64,000 bases of DNA from Anaerolineae bacterium (lineage in GTDB: Bacteria; Chloroflexota; Anaerolineae; Caldilineales; Caldilineaceae). A program made the translations under genes and the position numbers. The stretch is taken from assembly GCA_030432295.1 (NCBI GenBank), contig JAUIHI010000026.1, positions 1 through 64,000 of the forward strand, in the 5' to 3' direction. The notes beneath the pieces were generated by a model. The model was not told where the DNA came from. It saw only the letters and a program-made list of their open reading frames with translations, and ran no database searches. The number at the start of each line of letters is the position of its first letter. The stretch's first letter is position 1. Shown piece by piece: positions 43,688 through 54,105 of this stretch.

Positions 43688-44374
43688 ATGGCAGGTCTAC
43701 TTATCGCTTTTAGTGGCTTGGATGGCGCAGGCAAGTCCACACAAATCGAAAGATTAACTGTTAGATTGCGAGATGGTAGGCAGCAACCTGTTACGCTGTG
43801 GACCCGGGGCGGCTACACGCCATTCTTCAACGCGTTGAAGAATGGCGTGCGTCGTATAGGGCGGGGAAGCGTGTTGCCTGAGTCCGGGCATAGCCAACAG
43901 CGCAATCAAAGTTTCACTAATCCGCAAGTGCGCCGCCTCTGGCTAATACTGGCCATCTTTGATTTGATTTGGGTGTATGGCGTGTACGTGCGCTGGAGGT
44001 GTTGGCGGGGACGTATAGTGATCTGTGATCGTTATCTGTGGGATACGTTGATCGACTTTCGTCTGAATTTTCCTCAAGAGCATGTGGAAAGGTGGTGGTT
44101 ATGGCGGTTGCTGAAATGGGTGACACCCAAGCCGGATGTGTCCTGGGCGTTGCTGATTTCAGTGGAAGAGTCGCTGCGTAGATCAAAACAGAAGAACGAA
44201 CCTTTTCCCGATTTACCACAGATATTAGAGCAACGGTTAAGCCAATACGAAGGGTTGACGCCTATAGCTGGTTGGCAAGTGCTTGATGGACGACAACCTT
44301 TGGAGGAGTTAGCTACCAGAATTTGGACTGAGGTGGCAGTTCACGGACAAATATCGAATGTGGGGTCTGCCTGA
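43688..44374 (+). CDS. Thymidylate kinase-like P-loop protein
   Basis: 228 residues with a dTMP-kinase-type P-loop LIAFSGLDGAGKSTQIERL, a RGGYTPF segment, VICDRYLWDTLIDF (the DR motif) and a helical C-terminus. It is probably not the housekeeping dTMP kinase, as it sits in a polysaccharide locus directly before an APH-like kinase gene whose start overlaps its stop. Substrate unknown; a phosphoryl transfer to a sugar or lipid-linked intermediate is possible. Confidence 0.75.
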   Translation: MAGLLIAFSGLDGAGKSTQIERLTVRLRDGRQQPVTLWTRGGYTPFFNALKNGVRRIGRGSVLPESGHSQQRNQSFTNPQVRRLWLILAIFDLIWVYGVYVRWRCWRGRIVICDRYLWDTLIDFRLNFPQEHVERWWLWRLLKWVTPKPDVSWALLISVEESLRRSKQKNEPFPDLPQILEQRLSQYEGLTPIAGWQVLDGRQPLEELATRIWTEVAVHGQISNVGSA

Positions 44375-45621
44375 TGCGGATCAGTCTCCTGCTTGGACGG
44401 GAGCCTTTTGGAACTATTTTGGAGCGAACGCTGACTGGATATTGGAGCGAATATTACAATCAGCCAGTCACAGTAAAATGGCGACCTGGAAAACCCCGGT
44501 TGGGGAATATGCGAGGTGATAGCGGGCAGCGATGGCTGGTTAATATTTACCTCAATGCCATTTTTTCAACAAATGCCGCTCCAGAAATTTTCGATCCGAT
44601 TCGTCGGGAATTTAGCCGTAGCACGGTCTGGTGGAAGCGCCCGTTACAGCACAATTACGTGTCAGCGGCTTTGGCCAAATGGAGTGCGCCCCTATTGGCC
44701 CAAGCTAGTTTGATGGTTTCACCGGCAATCGAGGATGCCCAGCAAAAGTTGATCGTGGCGGGAAACCATAAAATCCGCTTGCTGGATCGACAGGCAGGTC
44801 TCGCCTACGGCATCCTCAAGCAGGGTTTCCATGCAGATTTCATGCGGCGGGAGCTTGCAACCCGTCAGCAGGCGGCTGAACTTGGTTTACCCTTGCCCGA
44901 ATTGATCCAGGTGGCTCCAGACCAACGTTGGTTTGCTGAACGCTACATCAGTGGCACACCGATTAACCGTATTGCAGATCAGATTCAAGCTCGAGGGGCC
45001 GTCAAGCAGGCAGCGAAGATGTTGTACACGTTGATTGATCGGACGGCCCAAGAAGACGATCTTAATTTCTACCTGACTAGCCTGTTGGAGCGAGTCAAGG
45101 CATGTGTTACACAGAATCACATGTTGAAGCCAGATGAGCAGAGTCGATTATGTCACTTTGCTGATCAATTGTGTGAGCTGGCAAAACGTCGTGAACCTAG
45201 CCAAGGATGGAGTATCACGACAGCACTAACCCATGGTGACTTTCAGCCGGCTAACATACTGGTCAAAGAGAATAATGTGTGGTTGATTGACTGGGAGTAT
45301 TCGGATCGGCGTCAAGCAGGCTATGATTTATTGGTTTTGGCCACAAATGCACGTTCTCCGAGTAACCTAGCCAGAAGATTACAACGTTTTGTGGAAGACG
45401 ACACCTTTTATTACGATCTTGTGGATGCAAATTCATGGCATAGCCTCACAACTGATTCTCATTCTGTTCGGCAATCACTAGCGACTATATTCCTAATGGA
45501 AGAATTATTGCTGCATCTGGAAGAGAATACTCAACCACTCCTCACAGAGATTGGGCGTGGACTAAATCTGTTAAGTAGGGAGATCGAGTCTTGGTTGGAG
45601 AAGAACCTGTATGAGTCATGA
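44374..45621 (+). CDS. Aminoglycoside phosphotransferase (APH)-like kinase
   Basis: 415 residues. The APH/choline-kinase catalytic loop LTHGDFQPANILVKENN (HGDFxxxN) and the metal-binding LIDWEYSDRRQAGYDLLVLA are intact, with an N-lobe from about residue 120. The first 100 residues are not part of the common family. It probably phosphorylates a sugar or small molecule for the polysaccharide. Overlaps the previous gene by one base and the next glycosyltransferase by 11. Confidence 0.8.
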   Translation: MRISLLLGREPFGTILERTLTGYWSEYYNQPVTVKWRPGKPRLGNMRGDSGQRWLVNIYLNAIFSTNAAPEIFDPIRREFSRSTVWWKRPLQHNYVSAALAKWSAPLLAQASLMVSPAIEDAQQKLIVAGNHKIRLLDRQAGLAYGILKQGFHADFMRRELATRQQAAELGLPLPELIQVAPDQRWFAERYISGTPINRIADQIQARGAVKQAAKMLYTLIDRTAQEDDLNFYLTSLLERVKACVTQNHMLKPDEQSRLCHFADQLCELAKRREPSQGWSITTALTHGDFQPANILVKENNVWLIDWEYSDRRQAGYDLLVLATNARSPSNLARRLQRFVEDDTFYYDLVDANSWHSLTTDSHSVRQSLATIFLMEELLLHLEENTQPLLTEIGRGLNLLSREIESWLEKNLYES

Positions 45622-46813
45622 TAATCCTCAACCCGTACTGCTAATTTTGAATCAAATGGCCGGTCCTATGACCTGGGAACTGGCAGAGGATGCAGGGAAT
45701 GTACTTGGCTGCGTGGCTCTTTTTACTGGCCATCCGGACACCTTACAGAAATCCCATGATAGGGTATTGCTCTATCCGGCGGCACACTATCAACGAGGAA
45801 ACCTTTTCCGCCGGACACTCTCATGGGTCTACTATTGGTTACAGGCTTTCACCTGGTTGTGGGGCTGGCCAAAGGAAATACCACTGTTGCTCTTTTCCAA
45901 TCCGCCGATATTGTGTTGGCTGGGTTGGCTGATGAGACGGTTACGGGGAATCCATTATAGTGTAATGGTACACGATATTTACCCAGATGTATTGGTACAG
46001 ATGAGCAGTTTTAGTGAGAAACATCTACTGATTCGTCTCTGGCGTTGGCTGAATCGACAAGCTTACGAACAGGCGGACTTGGTGATGACGCTGGGCGAAC
46101 ACATGGCGGTGGCACTTGAACACCAGTTTGATTCGACACAAACCAAACATGGAAAGGTTGAAGTGATTTTCCCATGGGTTGATACTGAGCAAATCATACC
46201 TATTCCCAAATACGAAAACTGGTTTGCCCAGAAACACGATCAAATTGGCAAGCTAACGGTAATGTATTCGGGTAATTTAGGATTGGGCCACGACATTGAA
46301 ACGATTTTGGAAGCAGCAATTAAGTTGCGGAATAAGCCTAATATTCACTTCATGTTCATTGGTGCGGGTCCAAAATGGGAGTTAGTACAGAATACTATCG
46401 TTCTAAATAGGCTGAACAACGTGACGTTATTGCCTTGGCAACCAGAGAAACAACTCCGCTATCAGCTTGCAGCGGCAGATGTAGGCCTTGTTTCATTGGA
46501 ACCTGATCTTTGGAATCTCGCAATTCCGAGTAAGGCTCTTTATATGATGGCGGCAGGTAGCGCTATCGTCGCATTGGCACCTATCCCTAGCGATTTGGAA
46601 CAAATTGTTGAAAAATGTTCCGCTGGAGTAACGATACCTGTTGATGATACTAGACATGATGCTCTGTGCCAACAACTTGATTCGGTATTTACAGATAGGA
46701 GCCTGCTAAATACAATGAAATCCTCCGCTAGGCAGGGTGCAAACGTATACTGTTCGCGTAGGGAAAATAGTCGACATTTTCTGGCTCTTGTGTCTGGTAG
46801 AGATGATTTGTGA
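45611..46813 (+). CDS. Glycosyltransferase family 4 (WcaI/WbuB-like)
   Basis: 400-residue GT-B enzyme. The N-terminal half has YSVMVHDIYPDVLVQM and a long membrane-associated helix; the C-terminal half has VMYSGNLGLGHDIETILEA, FIGAGPKWELVQ and LWNLAIPSKALYMMAAGSAI. Adds one sugar to a lipid-linked repeat unit. Donor cannot be told from sequence; fucose or HexNAc are possibilities. Confidence 0.88.
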   Translation: MSHDNPQPVLLILNQMAGPMTWELAEDAGNVLGCVALFTGHPDTLQKSHDRVLLYPAAHYQRGNLFRRTLSWVYYWLQAFTWLWGWPKEIPLLLFSNPPILCWLGWLMRRLRGIHYSVMVHDIYPDVLVQMSSFSEKHLLIRLWRWLNRQAYEQADLVMTLGEHMAVALEHQFDSTQTKHGKVEVIFPWVDTEQIIPIPKYENWFAQKHDQIGKLTVMYSGNLGLGHDIETILEAAIKLRNKPNIHFMFIGAGPKWELVQNTIVLNRLNNVTLLPWQPEKQLRYQLAAADVGLVSLEPDLWNLAIPSKALYMMAAGSAIVALAPIPSDLEQIVEKCSAGVTIPVDDTRHDALCQQLDSVFTDRSLLNTMKSSARQGANVYCSRRENSRHFLALVSGRDDL

Positions 46814-46940
46814 AAAATCAATGTGGTTGGCAAAAAGAGCAAATTCGCAACACAAATTGACATGCCATGAGGATTCGGAGTCAGGTTAATTCAAAGAAGC
46901 TTTCCAACAAACTTCAGCGGATCGGTTGGGAGATATGGGT

Positions 46941-47855
46941 ATGGGGCTGTTTCGCAAAATTATGAATCGAATATCTTCCCACGGTTTGATTTTTGTTTTT
47001 TGGGCAGCAATTCGCAAATACTATTTAGCTAAGTATAAGAAACAATTTGGCGATCAATTGCTAGTGCAAACGACAGACTTTTGTCAAGTCAATGTCGGAA
47101 CTTTATCCATGTCAGTGCCTTTTAGTCCGAGTGGTTTAGCGAACACTTTGTTGAAATTTGGAGTTCATGAACCGCTCTCTAGCGAAAAATATATTAGCAT
47201 GTTGTTACCTGGAGAACATGTTTTAGAGATTGGAGCTAACATAGGTTATTACGCATTACTGGCATATGACCGTATTGGTCCATCGGGAACCATAATGTGC
47301 CTCGAACCAGTATCAGCTAATTTTGAGACTTTGTGTTTTAATATCGAAAAATATGGTCAGATCAAACCCTTCGCTTTGGCAGCTGGAAGTAAAAACGGAC
47401 AAACGGCGTTTTATCAGTCAGAGATTTCTAACTTGGGTAGTTTGATCCATCATAAAGCGACAAAACCAAAAGCGGTAGAGTATATTGATGTCGTACGGAT
47501 TGATGATTTTCTGATGCATCATACCGACTTTTGTCCTACAGCAGTTCGTATGGATCTTGAGGGAGGCGAAATAGTTGTATTTGATGGGGCGTGGAATACA
47601 ATTCGAACTTATAAGCCGAAACTTTTCATAGAGTTTCATATTTTTATTGTTGGTGAAGAACCAATACTGAGAATCTTGGAAAGACTGTTGGAAATCGGAT
47701 ATGACCAAGTCACCCTTGTGGATCGCAGTTTTGATGAGCCATGGTTACCCGCTTGGGTAAGGGAGCGAAAAAAACAGGATACTACGATCCAACAAATCCT
47801 GGATACTTCTATTAATAAGATTCCATCGAATTTTTGTCTGATAGCGGAGTTTTAG
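46941..47855 (+). CDS. FkbM family methyltransferase
   Basis: SAM-dependent methyltransferase of about 304 residues that O-methylates sugars. Motif I LEIGANIGYYALLAYDRIG, then MCLEPVSANFETLCFNIE, VRIDDFL and AVRMDLEGGEIVVFDG, matching FkbM. ATG 46941 lies 8 bases after GGGAG; an ATG at 46935 and a TTG at 46926 are alternatives. Base composition drops here: this gene and the next several are AT-rich. Confidence 0.85.
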   Translation: MGLFRKIMNRISSHGLIFVFWAAIRKYYLAKYKKQFGDQLLVQTTDFCQVNVGTLSMSVPFSPSGLANTLLKFGVHEPLSSEKYISMLLPGEHVLEIGANIGYYALLAYDRIGPSGTIMCLEPVSANFETLCFNIEKYGQIKPFALAAGSKNGQTAFYQSEISNLGSLIHHKATKPKAVEYIDVVRIDDFLMHHTDFCPTAVRMDLEGGEIVVFDGAWNTIRTYKPKLFIEFHIFIVGEEPILRILERLLEIGYDQVTLVDRSFDEPWLPAWVRERKKQDTTIQQILDTSINKIPSNFCLIAEF

Positions 47856-47883
47856 ATATGTTCACACTACTGGATGCACAAGC

Positions 47884-49176
47884 TTGAAGCTTAACTTTCG
47901 ATTAACTTCTGACATAGGACATGTATTTTCTAACATTGCTCAAGCGTATATTCTGAAAATCCTTGGTGCTGCACTTGGGTTTTCTTTTAATGTGCTTTTG
48001 GCACGACTTCTGGGGGTGGAAGGATCAGGCGTCTATTATCTTGCTTTTTCGGTGATTACTATTTCGACTGTTATCGGGCGTTTAGGGCTTGATAATGTGG
48101 TCCTGCGTTTTGTATCGGCAGAGTTTTCCAAACAGAATTGGTCGGGCGTTGCAGGCGTATATAAATTAGCTATAATTTTCTCTTTCGTAGCGTCCTCGGT
48201 TGTTACGTGTTTGGTTATAGTACTTTCATCTTGGATCTCTAACTCGGTTTTTTCAACCCCCAATATGGTTATTCCATTACGTATCATTGCGTTCACCATT
48301 GTTCCGTTGAGCTTGTTAACTTTGCAAGGTGAAATGCTCAAGGCCGTGGGACGTGTCCAAGCAGCGATAATTCTCCAAGGGCTACTAATGCCTCTTGTGT
48401 CCGTTGCTTTTATTTTCCCATTGGTTTATCTTTATGGAGTAGGAGGAGCAAGTCTAGCGTATGTATTGTCATGTGGATTGACCCTTCTTGTGAGCCAGGC
48501 TATTTGGAGAAAGGCAACTCCGCAAGTCGGAAAGGCGGAAAGTTTCTTTGAAAAGAGGTTATTGCTTTCAACCAGTTTTCCTCTGTTTGTCGTTGCACTC
48601 ATGAATCTAGTCATTGATACGAGTGACACAGTTATGGTGGGGATTTTCTTGGACAGTAGATTTGTCGGGATCTACGGAGTAGCGCAGAGAATTGCCCTTA
48701 CAAGCAGTATTTTAGTTATCGCTGTGAACAGCGTTGTCGCTCCCAGATTCGCTGCTCTTTGGGCAGAAAGAAACATACGTGAACTCAGTACCCTTGCCCA
48801 AACAGTAACGCGCGTTATGGCTTTGGTTGCATTATTTCCTTTGATCTTGTTTACAGTATTTCCAACGAATGTTCTGGGTATATTTGGAATTGACTTTATT
48901 GCTGGTAAGAATGTTCTAATTGCGCTTTCCATTGGACAATTTATCGCTTTGGCAACGGGGCCGGTTGCCATGCTATTAGTTATGACTGGTCATCAAAGAT
49001 TTCACCGCAATAATGTTGTGGCAAGTGCGGTACTTAATGTTGTATTGAATATACTTTTCATACCATTGTGGGGGATTTTAGGCGTTGCCATTGCAACATT
49101 ACTTTCGCTGACCGTCAAAAATATCCTAACGGTACTCTATGTCAGAAGCCAGATTGGGATAAAAGTTTTTCTGTGA
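47884..49176 (+). CDS. wzx: Oligosaccharide flippase (Wzx-like)
   Basis: Moves the undecaprenyl-linked repeat unit across the membrane. 430 residues, about twelve hydrophobic helices over the whole length, with family patterns KILGAALGFSFNVLLARLLG and SGVYYLAFSVITISTVIGRL. TTG 47884 is the apparent start. Low G+C like its neighbours. With the polymerase at 50459 and the Wzz-like protein at 35273 it points to a Wzx/Wzy pathway. Confidence 0.88.
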   Translation: MKLNFRLTSDIGHVFSNIAQAYILKILGAALGFSFNVLLARLLGVEGSGVYYLAFSVITISTVIGRLGLDNVVLRFVSAEFSKQNWSGVAGVYKLAIIFSFVASSVVTCLVIVLSSWISNSVFSTPNMVIPLRIIAFTIVPLSLLTLQGEMLKAVGRVQAAIILQGLLMPLVSVAFIFPLVYLYGVGGASLAYVLSCGLTLLVSQAIWRKATPQVGKAESFFEKRLLLSTSFPLFVVALMNLVIDTSDTVMVGIFLDSRFVGIYGVAQRIALTSSILVIAVNSVVAPRFAALWAERNIRELSTLAQTVTRVMALVALFPLILFTVFPTNVLGIFGIDFIAGKNVLIALSIGQFIALATGPVAMLLVMTGHQRFHRNNVVASAVLNVVLNILFIPLWGILGVAIATLLSLTVKNILTVLYVRSQIGIKVFL

Positions 49177-49264
49177 TCTGTGCCATATTATCTGGACGTT
49201 TTTCCTGGCGAAATTGGACAACAAAAGCAAGATTGATGACACACGTCAGTTATGGAGGTTGTAG

Positions 49265-50446
49265 GTGAAGAGCGAGTTGCACTTAGTGATCATATGGGAA
49301 AAAGCAGCCCATTATCGAGAAGAAATCATTGCAGATTTAAGGGTGCACTTCGAGGTTTTGCAGGTGTATGAAGTTGTCTGGAGCAGAGAACGATTTTCCA
49401 GGAACCTTTCTCGGTTTTATGGTAAAAAGTTGCCCAATGGTTCAGAAAAGGAGACTCATTGTGGAACTGGGCCTTTTACCCTGATTGTTTTTCGCGATCA
49501 CAAAGTCAATTATGGCGAGCGAAAAACAAGTGCTGGCTTGGTTCACGTTAACACTAATGTCTTTGATGCGAAAACTTCCTACAGAACATGGACTGGGGGT
49601 GGGCACAAAGTTCATGCCACTAATTCACAGGATGAAACAATTCATGATTTACTCTTGTTGCTGGGCATGGATTTATACCAATTTGAATCAGAACATTCAC
49701 ATACATGGGATGGCTCAGTTGAAAAGCTGTCAACAGATTTGATTGGTACACAAGGGTGGCCGAATCTTGAATCTCTTTTTTCCGTATTGAACAAGCTAGT
49801 TAAATATGTGGTCTTACGCAATTTTGACTACTTGCCAGTAGAATATCACATCGGAGATCACGGTGACATTGATATTCTTACTGATAACTATGAGGATATT
49901 TGCCACATTGCAAACGCTCAAAAGGTGTTCAGAAAGGGGTGTCGCGTTCACTATACTGTTGACGTGAATGGTCAGAGAATTCCATTTGACTTTCGTTATG
50001 TCGGTGACGGTTATTATGACACCATGTGGCAGCGTAATATCCTAGAGAGTCGTGAACTTTCACCCCATGGGATTTATGTACCTAATGACGAAAATTACTT
50101 TTACTCGCTTTTTTATCATGCTACTGTACATAAACGAAAAATAGCTACCGATTACGAGGAAAGACTTCAAAAGTTGGCTCATGCATCGGGAATAGAAATC
50201 CCTTCTGACATTTTTGAAGATCACAATAAAATACGCTCCTTTTTGTGGGCTTTCTTGCAGGCACGGGGATATGAATTTACTTCACCGTCTGACTTATCAG
50301 TTTTCTATAATGAAGATATTGTTGATAAAAAAACGATCTCATTTCGACGTAAATTGAGTAATGTGCTTGGAAGAATAAGGCATATAGTAAAACGGAAAAT
50401 ATTGAGGGTCGCAGGCGTGAAATCACTTGCTATCGAGAACGAGTAG
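49265..50446 (+). CDS. Uncharacterised polysaccharide-locus protein, possible nucleotidyltransferase fold
   Basis: 393 residues, family not recognised with confidence. The N-terminal half starts LHLVIIWEKAAHYREEIIAD, like enzymes in teichoic-type polysaccharide loci. The middle has YLPVEYHIGDHGDIDILTDN, where GDHGDIDIL resembles the Asp-x-Asp metal site of nucleotidyltransferases, followed by IPFDFRYVGDGYYDTMWQ. No membrane helix. GTG 49265 with GGAGG upstream. It may attach a phospho-linked substituent; this is inference. Confidence 0.5.
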   Translation: MKSELHLVIIWEKAAHYREEIIADLRVHFEVLQVYEVVWSRERFSRNLSRFYGKKLPNGSEKETHCGTGPFTLIVFRDHKVNYGERKTSAGLVHVNTNVFDAKTSYRTWTGGGHKVHATNSQDETIHDLLLLLGMDLYQFESEHSHTWDGSVEKLSTDLIGTQGWPNLESLFSVLNKLVKYVVLRNFDYLPVEYHIGDHGDIDILTDNYEDICHIANAQKVFRKGCRVHYTVDVNGQRIPFDFRYVGDGYYDTMWQRNILESRELSPHGIYVPNDENYFYSLFYHATVHKRKIATDYEERLQKLAHASGIEIPSDIFEDHNKIRSFLWAFLQARGYEFTSPSDLSVFYNEDIVDKKTISFRRKLSNVLGRIRHIVKRKILRVAGVKSLAIENE

Positions 50447-50458
50447 AGGACCAGCCAA

Positions 50459-51958
50459 TTGGTACATGCAAACACTGGATACTCGAAATTCAGATATTTC
50501 TTTGCTATCTTCATCCTCATTGGTGTAACTCTAATTGCAATTGCTAGTGCTGTAGTCGGTGAGCAGTTCTTCATTGCAGTAATTATGGCTGTAGTGATAT
50601 GTGTTGTACTTTCCCTCTTTAGTTCGAGCCAGCTAGCATTTATGGCGATCTTTTTTAGTACTTTGATAGTATATAGATGGGATATCGGGTTATTTCAGCT
50701 TAGCCTGTATCGGATTTTTCTTGGCCTGGCAATACTCCGGATGTTCATCGAGCGCCGGCGCCTGTTTGTGGATAGAATGTTTGTCCTTATTAGCGTATTG
50801 ATTCTATGGGATATTGTTGGTATTCTTGCTTCCGAAAATACTAGGAGTGGAATACAGTTTGTGGTTCAGGAGTTGGAATTTCTATTGGCGTATTTCATCC
50901 TTCTGAACACAGCAACGAATTTGGCTACTATAAATAGATACCTCAAGGCATTTGTTGCTTCTACGGGTATTGCAATTGCGTTGGGATATTGGCAGTGGTT
51001 AAACGCATTCGTTTTGCATCGACCTTTTCAATGGCCATTATGGCAATATACACGTTTAGCTGAAGATGCGAAATGGCTAGGTGTCATGGGTGCTTGGTCA
51101 GTTGGCGTAGAACGCGTCACTTCAGTTATTGGTGATCCGGCAAACTTTGCTATATTGCTAGGACTAAGTATTTCTATTGTTTTTGGTTTATTGATTGGCC
51201 CATCTCAGCCTCGGAGTATGTCTCTGTTCTTATATGTGTATTTGTGTCTTGCTTTGGGAATACTCGTGGCAACCGGTGGACGCATAGGTCAGGCAAGCAC
51301 CATACTTAGTTTTGGTATTTTTGGATTATTGGCGTTACAAAAAAAATGGGTTTCAGTATTTCGACGCAGAAAACTTGCAAGAATCGCAATACTGACCATT
51401 GTGGGTGCGGCCATTTTGCTCTATGTGTCACAAGTATTCTTCAACTACAATCTTGTTGGGCAGGTTTGGACCCGAATTGTGGGGGATGTACTTAACTTTG
51501 GCGTGTCATCTGAAGGTTATGGCTCATCAATAGGACGCAGGTTCTATCAGATCAAAGAAGGGCTTTTGGCTTGGTCTTTATCACCCATATGGGGTGTTGG
51601 GACGGGTGGGATATCATCCCGTGTTGATGTTTTGGGCGTACACAACACATGGATTTTGCGTTTAGCTCAAAATGGGGTGATTGGCTTTTTGATTGTAAGC
51701 CTAATAACTCTGGAAATAGTGCGTATCCCCTCTCAAATTGCAAGAAAGTTGTCTGTTGTAGACAAGTTGTCTTTGCAGCAATATAGCTGGACGTTTGTAT
51801 TTGTCAACATTTTGCCAATTCTTGTTTTTCAATTGCTTATAGCGTGGATGTTTTGGGGATATTGGTGGCAACCGTTTTATATTATCGTAATGGCACTAAT
51901 TGGCGCTTCATATCGAGTGATTCAGAGAATCGACACGGTTCAATTTGCTCCAGAATGA
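50459..51958 (+). CDS. wzy: O-antigen polymerase/ligase-like protein (Wzy)
   Basis: 499 residues with about twelve membrane helices and a large outer loop (about 345-410) containing SSIGRRFYQIKEGLLAWSLS then GVGTGGISSRVDVLGVHNTW, the pattern of the Wzy_C / O-antigen ligase domain with its conserved VHNTW. It polymerises repeat units outside the membrane. TTG 50459 start. Confidence 0.8.
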   Translation: MVHANTGYSKFRYFFAIFILIGVTLIAIASAVVGEQFFIAVIMAVVICVVLSLFSSSQLAFMAIFFSTLIVYRWDIGLFQLSLYRIFLGLAILRMFIERRRLFVDRMFVLISVLILWDIVGILASENTRSGIQFVVQELEFLLAYFILLNTATNLATINRYLKAFVASTGIAIALGYWQWLNAFVLHRPFQWPLWQYTRLAEDAKWLGVMGAWSVGVERVTSVIGDPANFAILLGLSISIVFGLLIGPSQPRSMSLFLYVYLCLALGILVATGGRIGQASTILSFGIFGLLALQKKWVSVFRRRKLARIAILTIVGAAILLYVSQVFFNYNLVGQVWTRIVGDVLNFGVSSEGYGSSIGRRFYQIKEGLLAWSLSPIWGVGTGGISSRVDVLGVHNTWILRLAQNGVIGFLIVSLITLEIVRIPSQIARKLSVVDKLSLQQYSWTFVFVNILPILVFQLLIAWMFWGYWWQPFYIIVMALIGASYRVIQRIDTVQFAPE

Positions 51959-52182
51959 TACCAAATGCCTCTGCAAGCGCCATGAATCCTCAGGCCTGTC
52001 TATCCAGAAAAAAGGATGACCCTTTCATGGTCCTTGTACCCGCAGATGGTATGACTTTACAATTCTCGTCGACAGAGTAAGACCGATGAATCCGTATTCA
52101 TGGCTAAATAGAACTCTTTGGGACGTTAGAAAGATGGTTACTGTTTTCTAGCCTACCCAAATGTATAGCATGGGAGTATGTA

Positions 52183-53736
52183 ATGACTGAAAATCGAGCA
52201 AGCATCTTCAGGCTATTTCTTTTTATTTTAATGTTTTTCTTTTTCTCTCCGACTCATGTGTCAGGCACTGAAGAACCACTATCGACCATTCCAAGAATTA
52301 TCCGAGTACCCGAAGATTGGTCGCTTATTCAGAGCGCAATTGATCAGGCTGAAGATGGCGATGTGGTTTTGGTAAGCCCTGGTTTATACCATGAGAACAT
52401 TGAGTTGTCGGGGAAAACCATTACTCTTGCATCACTTTACTATACCAGCGGCAATTCGGAATATATCGATCAAACAGTCATTGACGGAGGCGGTGGGTCG
52501 GCTGTAGTGAGTGTCATGAGTTCAGTGGGAGCGGAGACTGCAATTATCGGTTTTACGATTCAGAATGGTGATGATGGTGTTTCTGCTTGGGCTGATTTCT
52601 ACTTCACAAATAACCGAGTCATCAACAATAATGATGGGATCGACTATGAAGGCGGCGGCGGTATATGTCAATCAAATATATTCGAGAACAATCGAGACGA
52701 TGGAATTGACCTGGATGGTTCCACAGCTATTGTGATTGAGGATAATATTATAACTACCAATGGTGACGATGGAATTGAAATTCGTCTTCACCAATATAGT
52801 GGTCCAATTCTTAATATTGCAATTTTGAATAATCGTATTACTTTCAATGGGGAGGATGGTATTCAGTTAATAGATTACCCTGATATCTCTGACCGGATTT
52901 TTCGCATTGAGCGCAATCTGATTCAGGGGAATTCAATGGCTGGGTTCGGAGCCATGAGTGATGGGAATACGATTGAGAATTTTGAGGGTGCAAGTATTCC
53001 TGAGAGAGTCTTCTTTCTTAATAATACGGTTGTAGATAATGATCATGGTGTGTCGGGTGGTGATAACATGATCACCCTTAATAATATTGTTTCCGGATCA
53101 ACAAATATCGCATTGAAGAATGTCGATGGTGATTCGGCTGTATCTCATAATCTTTTTTGGGGAAATGGAACAGATATCCAAGGCTCAAACTTTGTTTCTT
53201 CTACAACAATTCTGGCGGATCCCTTGTTGGATGAGAATTACCGGTTAGCTGAGGGTAGCCCAGCCATTGACATTGGAACAGATTTGTTTGTGTGGGATTC
53301 AGAAGTTGTATTCGTTCTTCAGCCGGATGCCTACTCGGGTGTGGCACCTGACTTAGGTGCCTATGAGATCGGGGTGCCTACCACACCCCTTCTGGTTGCT
53401 ACACGTGATGGACAAGATTTGAGACTCGATTGGTCAGAGGTTGATCAAGATATCTGGGGCAATCCCATCACGATCGAAAATTATGAGGTTTGGCGTAGTA
53501 GTGAGTCATATTTTGATCCAATGGATTCTCAGTGTAACTGTATAAATATTGCTACACTCAATGAACGTAAATATTCTGATATGAATGTTTTTGGTGATAC
53601 CTCCAATTATTTCTATCGTGTGATTGCTGTGAATTTTGGTGGCAGGTCAGATGGTTCAAATATAGTTGGCAAGTTTGATTTTTCTCTTATGTTACCTCTG
53701 ATACTATTGGATTCTGTTGACAGGAACGAGATTTGA
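52183..53736 (+). CDS. Exported right-handed beta-helix protein
   Basis: 517 residues. Signal peptide (about 8-28), then NosD/pectate-lyase-like beta-helix repeats from about 45 to 370 (DGDVVLVSPGLYHENIELSG; NNNDGIDYEGGGG; NNRDDGIDLDG). A choice-of-anchor-like segment DPLLDENYRLAEGSPAIDIG is followed by a fibronectin-III-like part (LRLDWSEVDQD ... NYEVWRSSES). The C-terminus has a hydrophobic FDFSLMLPLILL stretch that may be an anchor or sorting tail. Could be a polysaccharide lyase, epimerase or structural surface protein; catalytic residues cannot be assigned. Confidence 0.8.
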   Translation: MTENRASIFRLFLFILMFFFFSPTHVSGTEEPLSTIPRIIRVPEDWSLIQSAIDQAEDGDVVLVSPGLYHENIELSGKTITLASLYYTSGNSEYIDQTVIDGGGGSAVVSVMSSVGAETAIIGFTIQNGDDGVSAWADFYFTNNRVINNNDGIDYEGGGGICQSNIFENNRDDGIDLDGSTAIVIEDNIITTNGDDGIEIRLHQYSGPILNIAILNNRITFNGEDGIQLIDYPDISDRIFRIERNLIQGNSMAGFGAMSDGNTIENFEGASIPERVFFLNNTVVDNDHGVSGGDNMITLNNIVSGSTNIALKNVDGDSAVSHNLFWGNGTDIQGSNFVSSTTILADPLLDENYRLAEGSPAIDIGTDLFVWDSEVVFVLQPDAYSGVAPDLGAYEIGVPTTPLLVATRDGQDLRLDWSEVDQDIWGNPITIENYEVWRSSESYFDPMDSQCNCINIATLNERKYSDMNVFGDTSNYFYRVIAVNFGGRSDGSNIVGKFDFSLMLPLILLDSVDRNEI

Positions 53737-54105
53737 CCATAGAAGAAGTCATGAGAAAATAGTGAAGCTAACTTGCATACCTTTGGTAAATGTCTCGTCC
53801 GCTACTGCCCGAAAAGTGTTCGGCTCTCGCCACAACTTCATATAGACTTCTTGTCCTATGGAGAGACAGATCATTCCGCTGTGTCTGGATTGTTATGGCA
53901 ATTTCTGTCGAATCATATCCCTTGTCTGACTCCGTTTTACCCTTGTTGCCTTATCTGGCTTTCCATTCGGTTTCTCTCTTAGTTTGGCGATGACCAGAAA
54001 AGAATATGGTATCTCTCTTTCTCTGTCTACTTCAATATCCTGGATTGGCGATCACAGAATCCGTTTGTACCATATATTTGTTTGTACGAAATGAGAGTTG
54101 TAGTG
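53737..54105. other. Intergenic region, no gene seen
   Basis: 369 bases. Short open frames near 53773-53993 lack ribosome sites and protein-like composition. No hairpin or clear promoter noticed. Confidence 0.5.

Noticed and set aside
53773-53993. Short open frames of 60-70 codons between the beta-helix and TPR genes
   Set aside because: No ribosome sites, no protein-like composition, overlapping frames of similar length.
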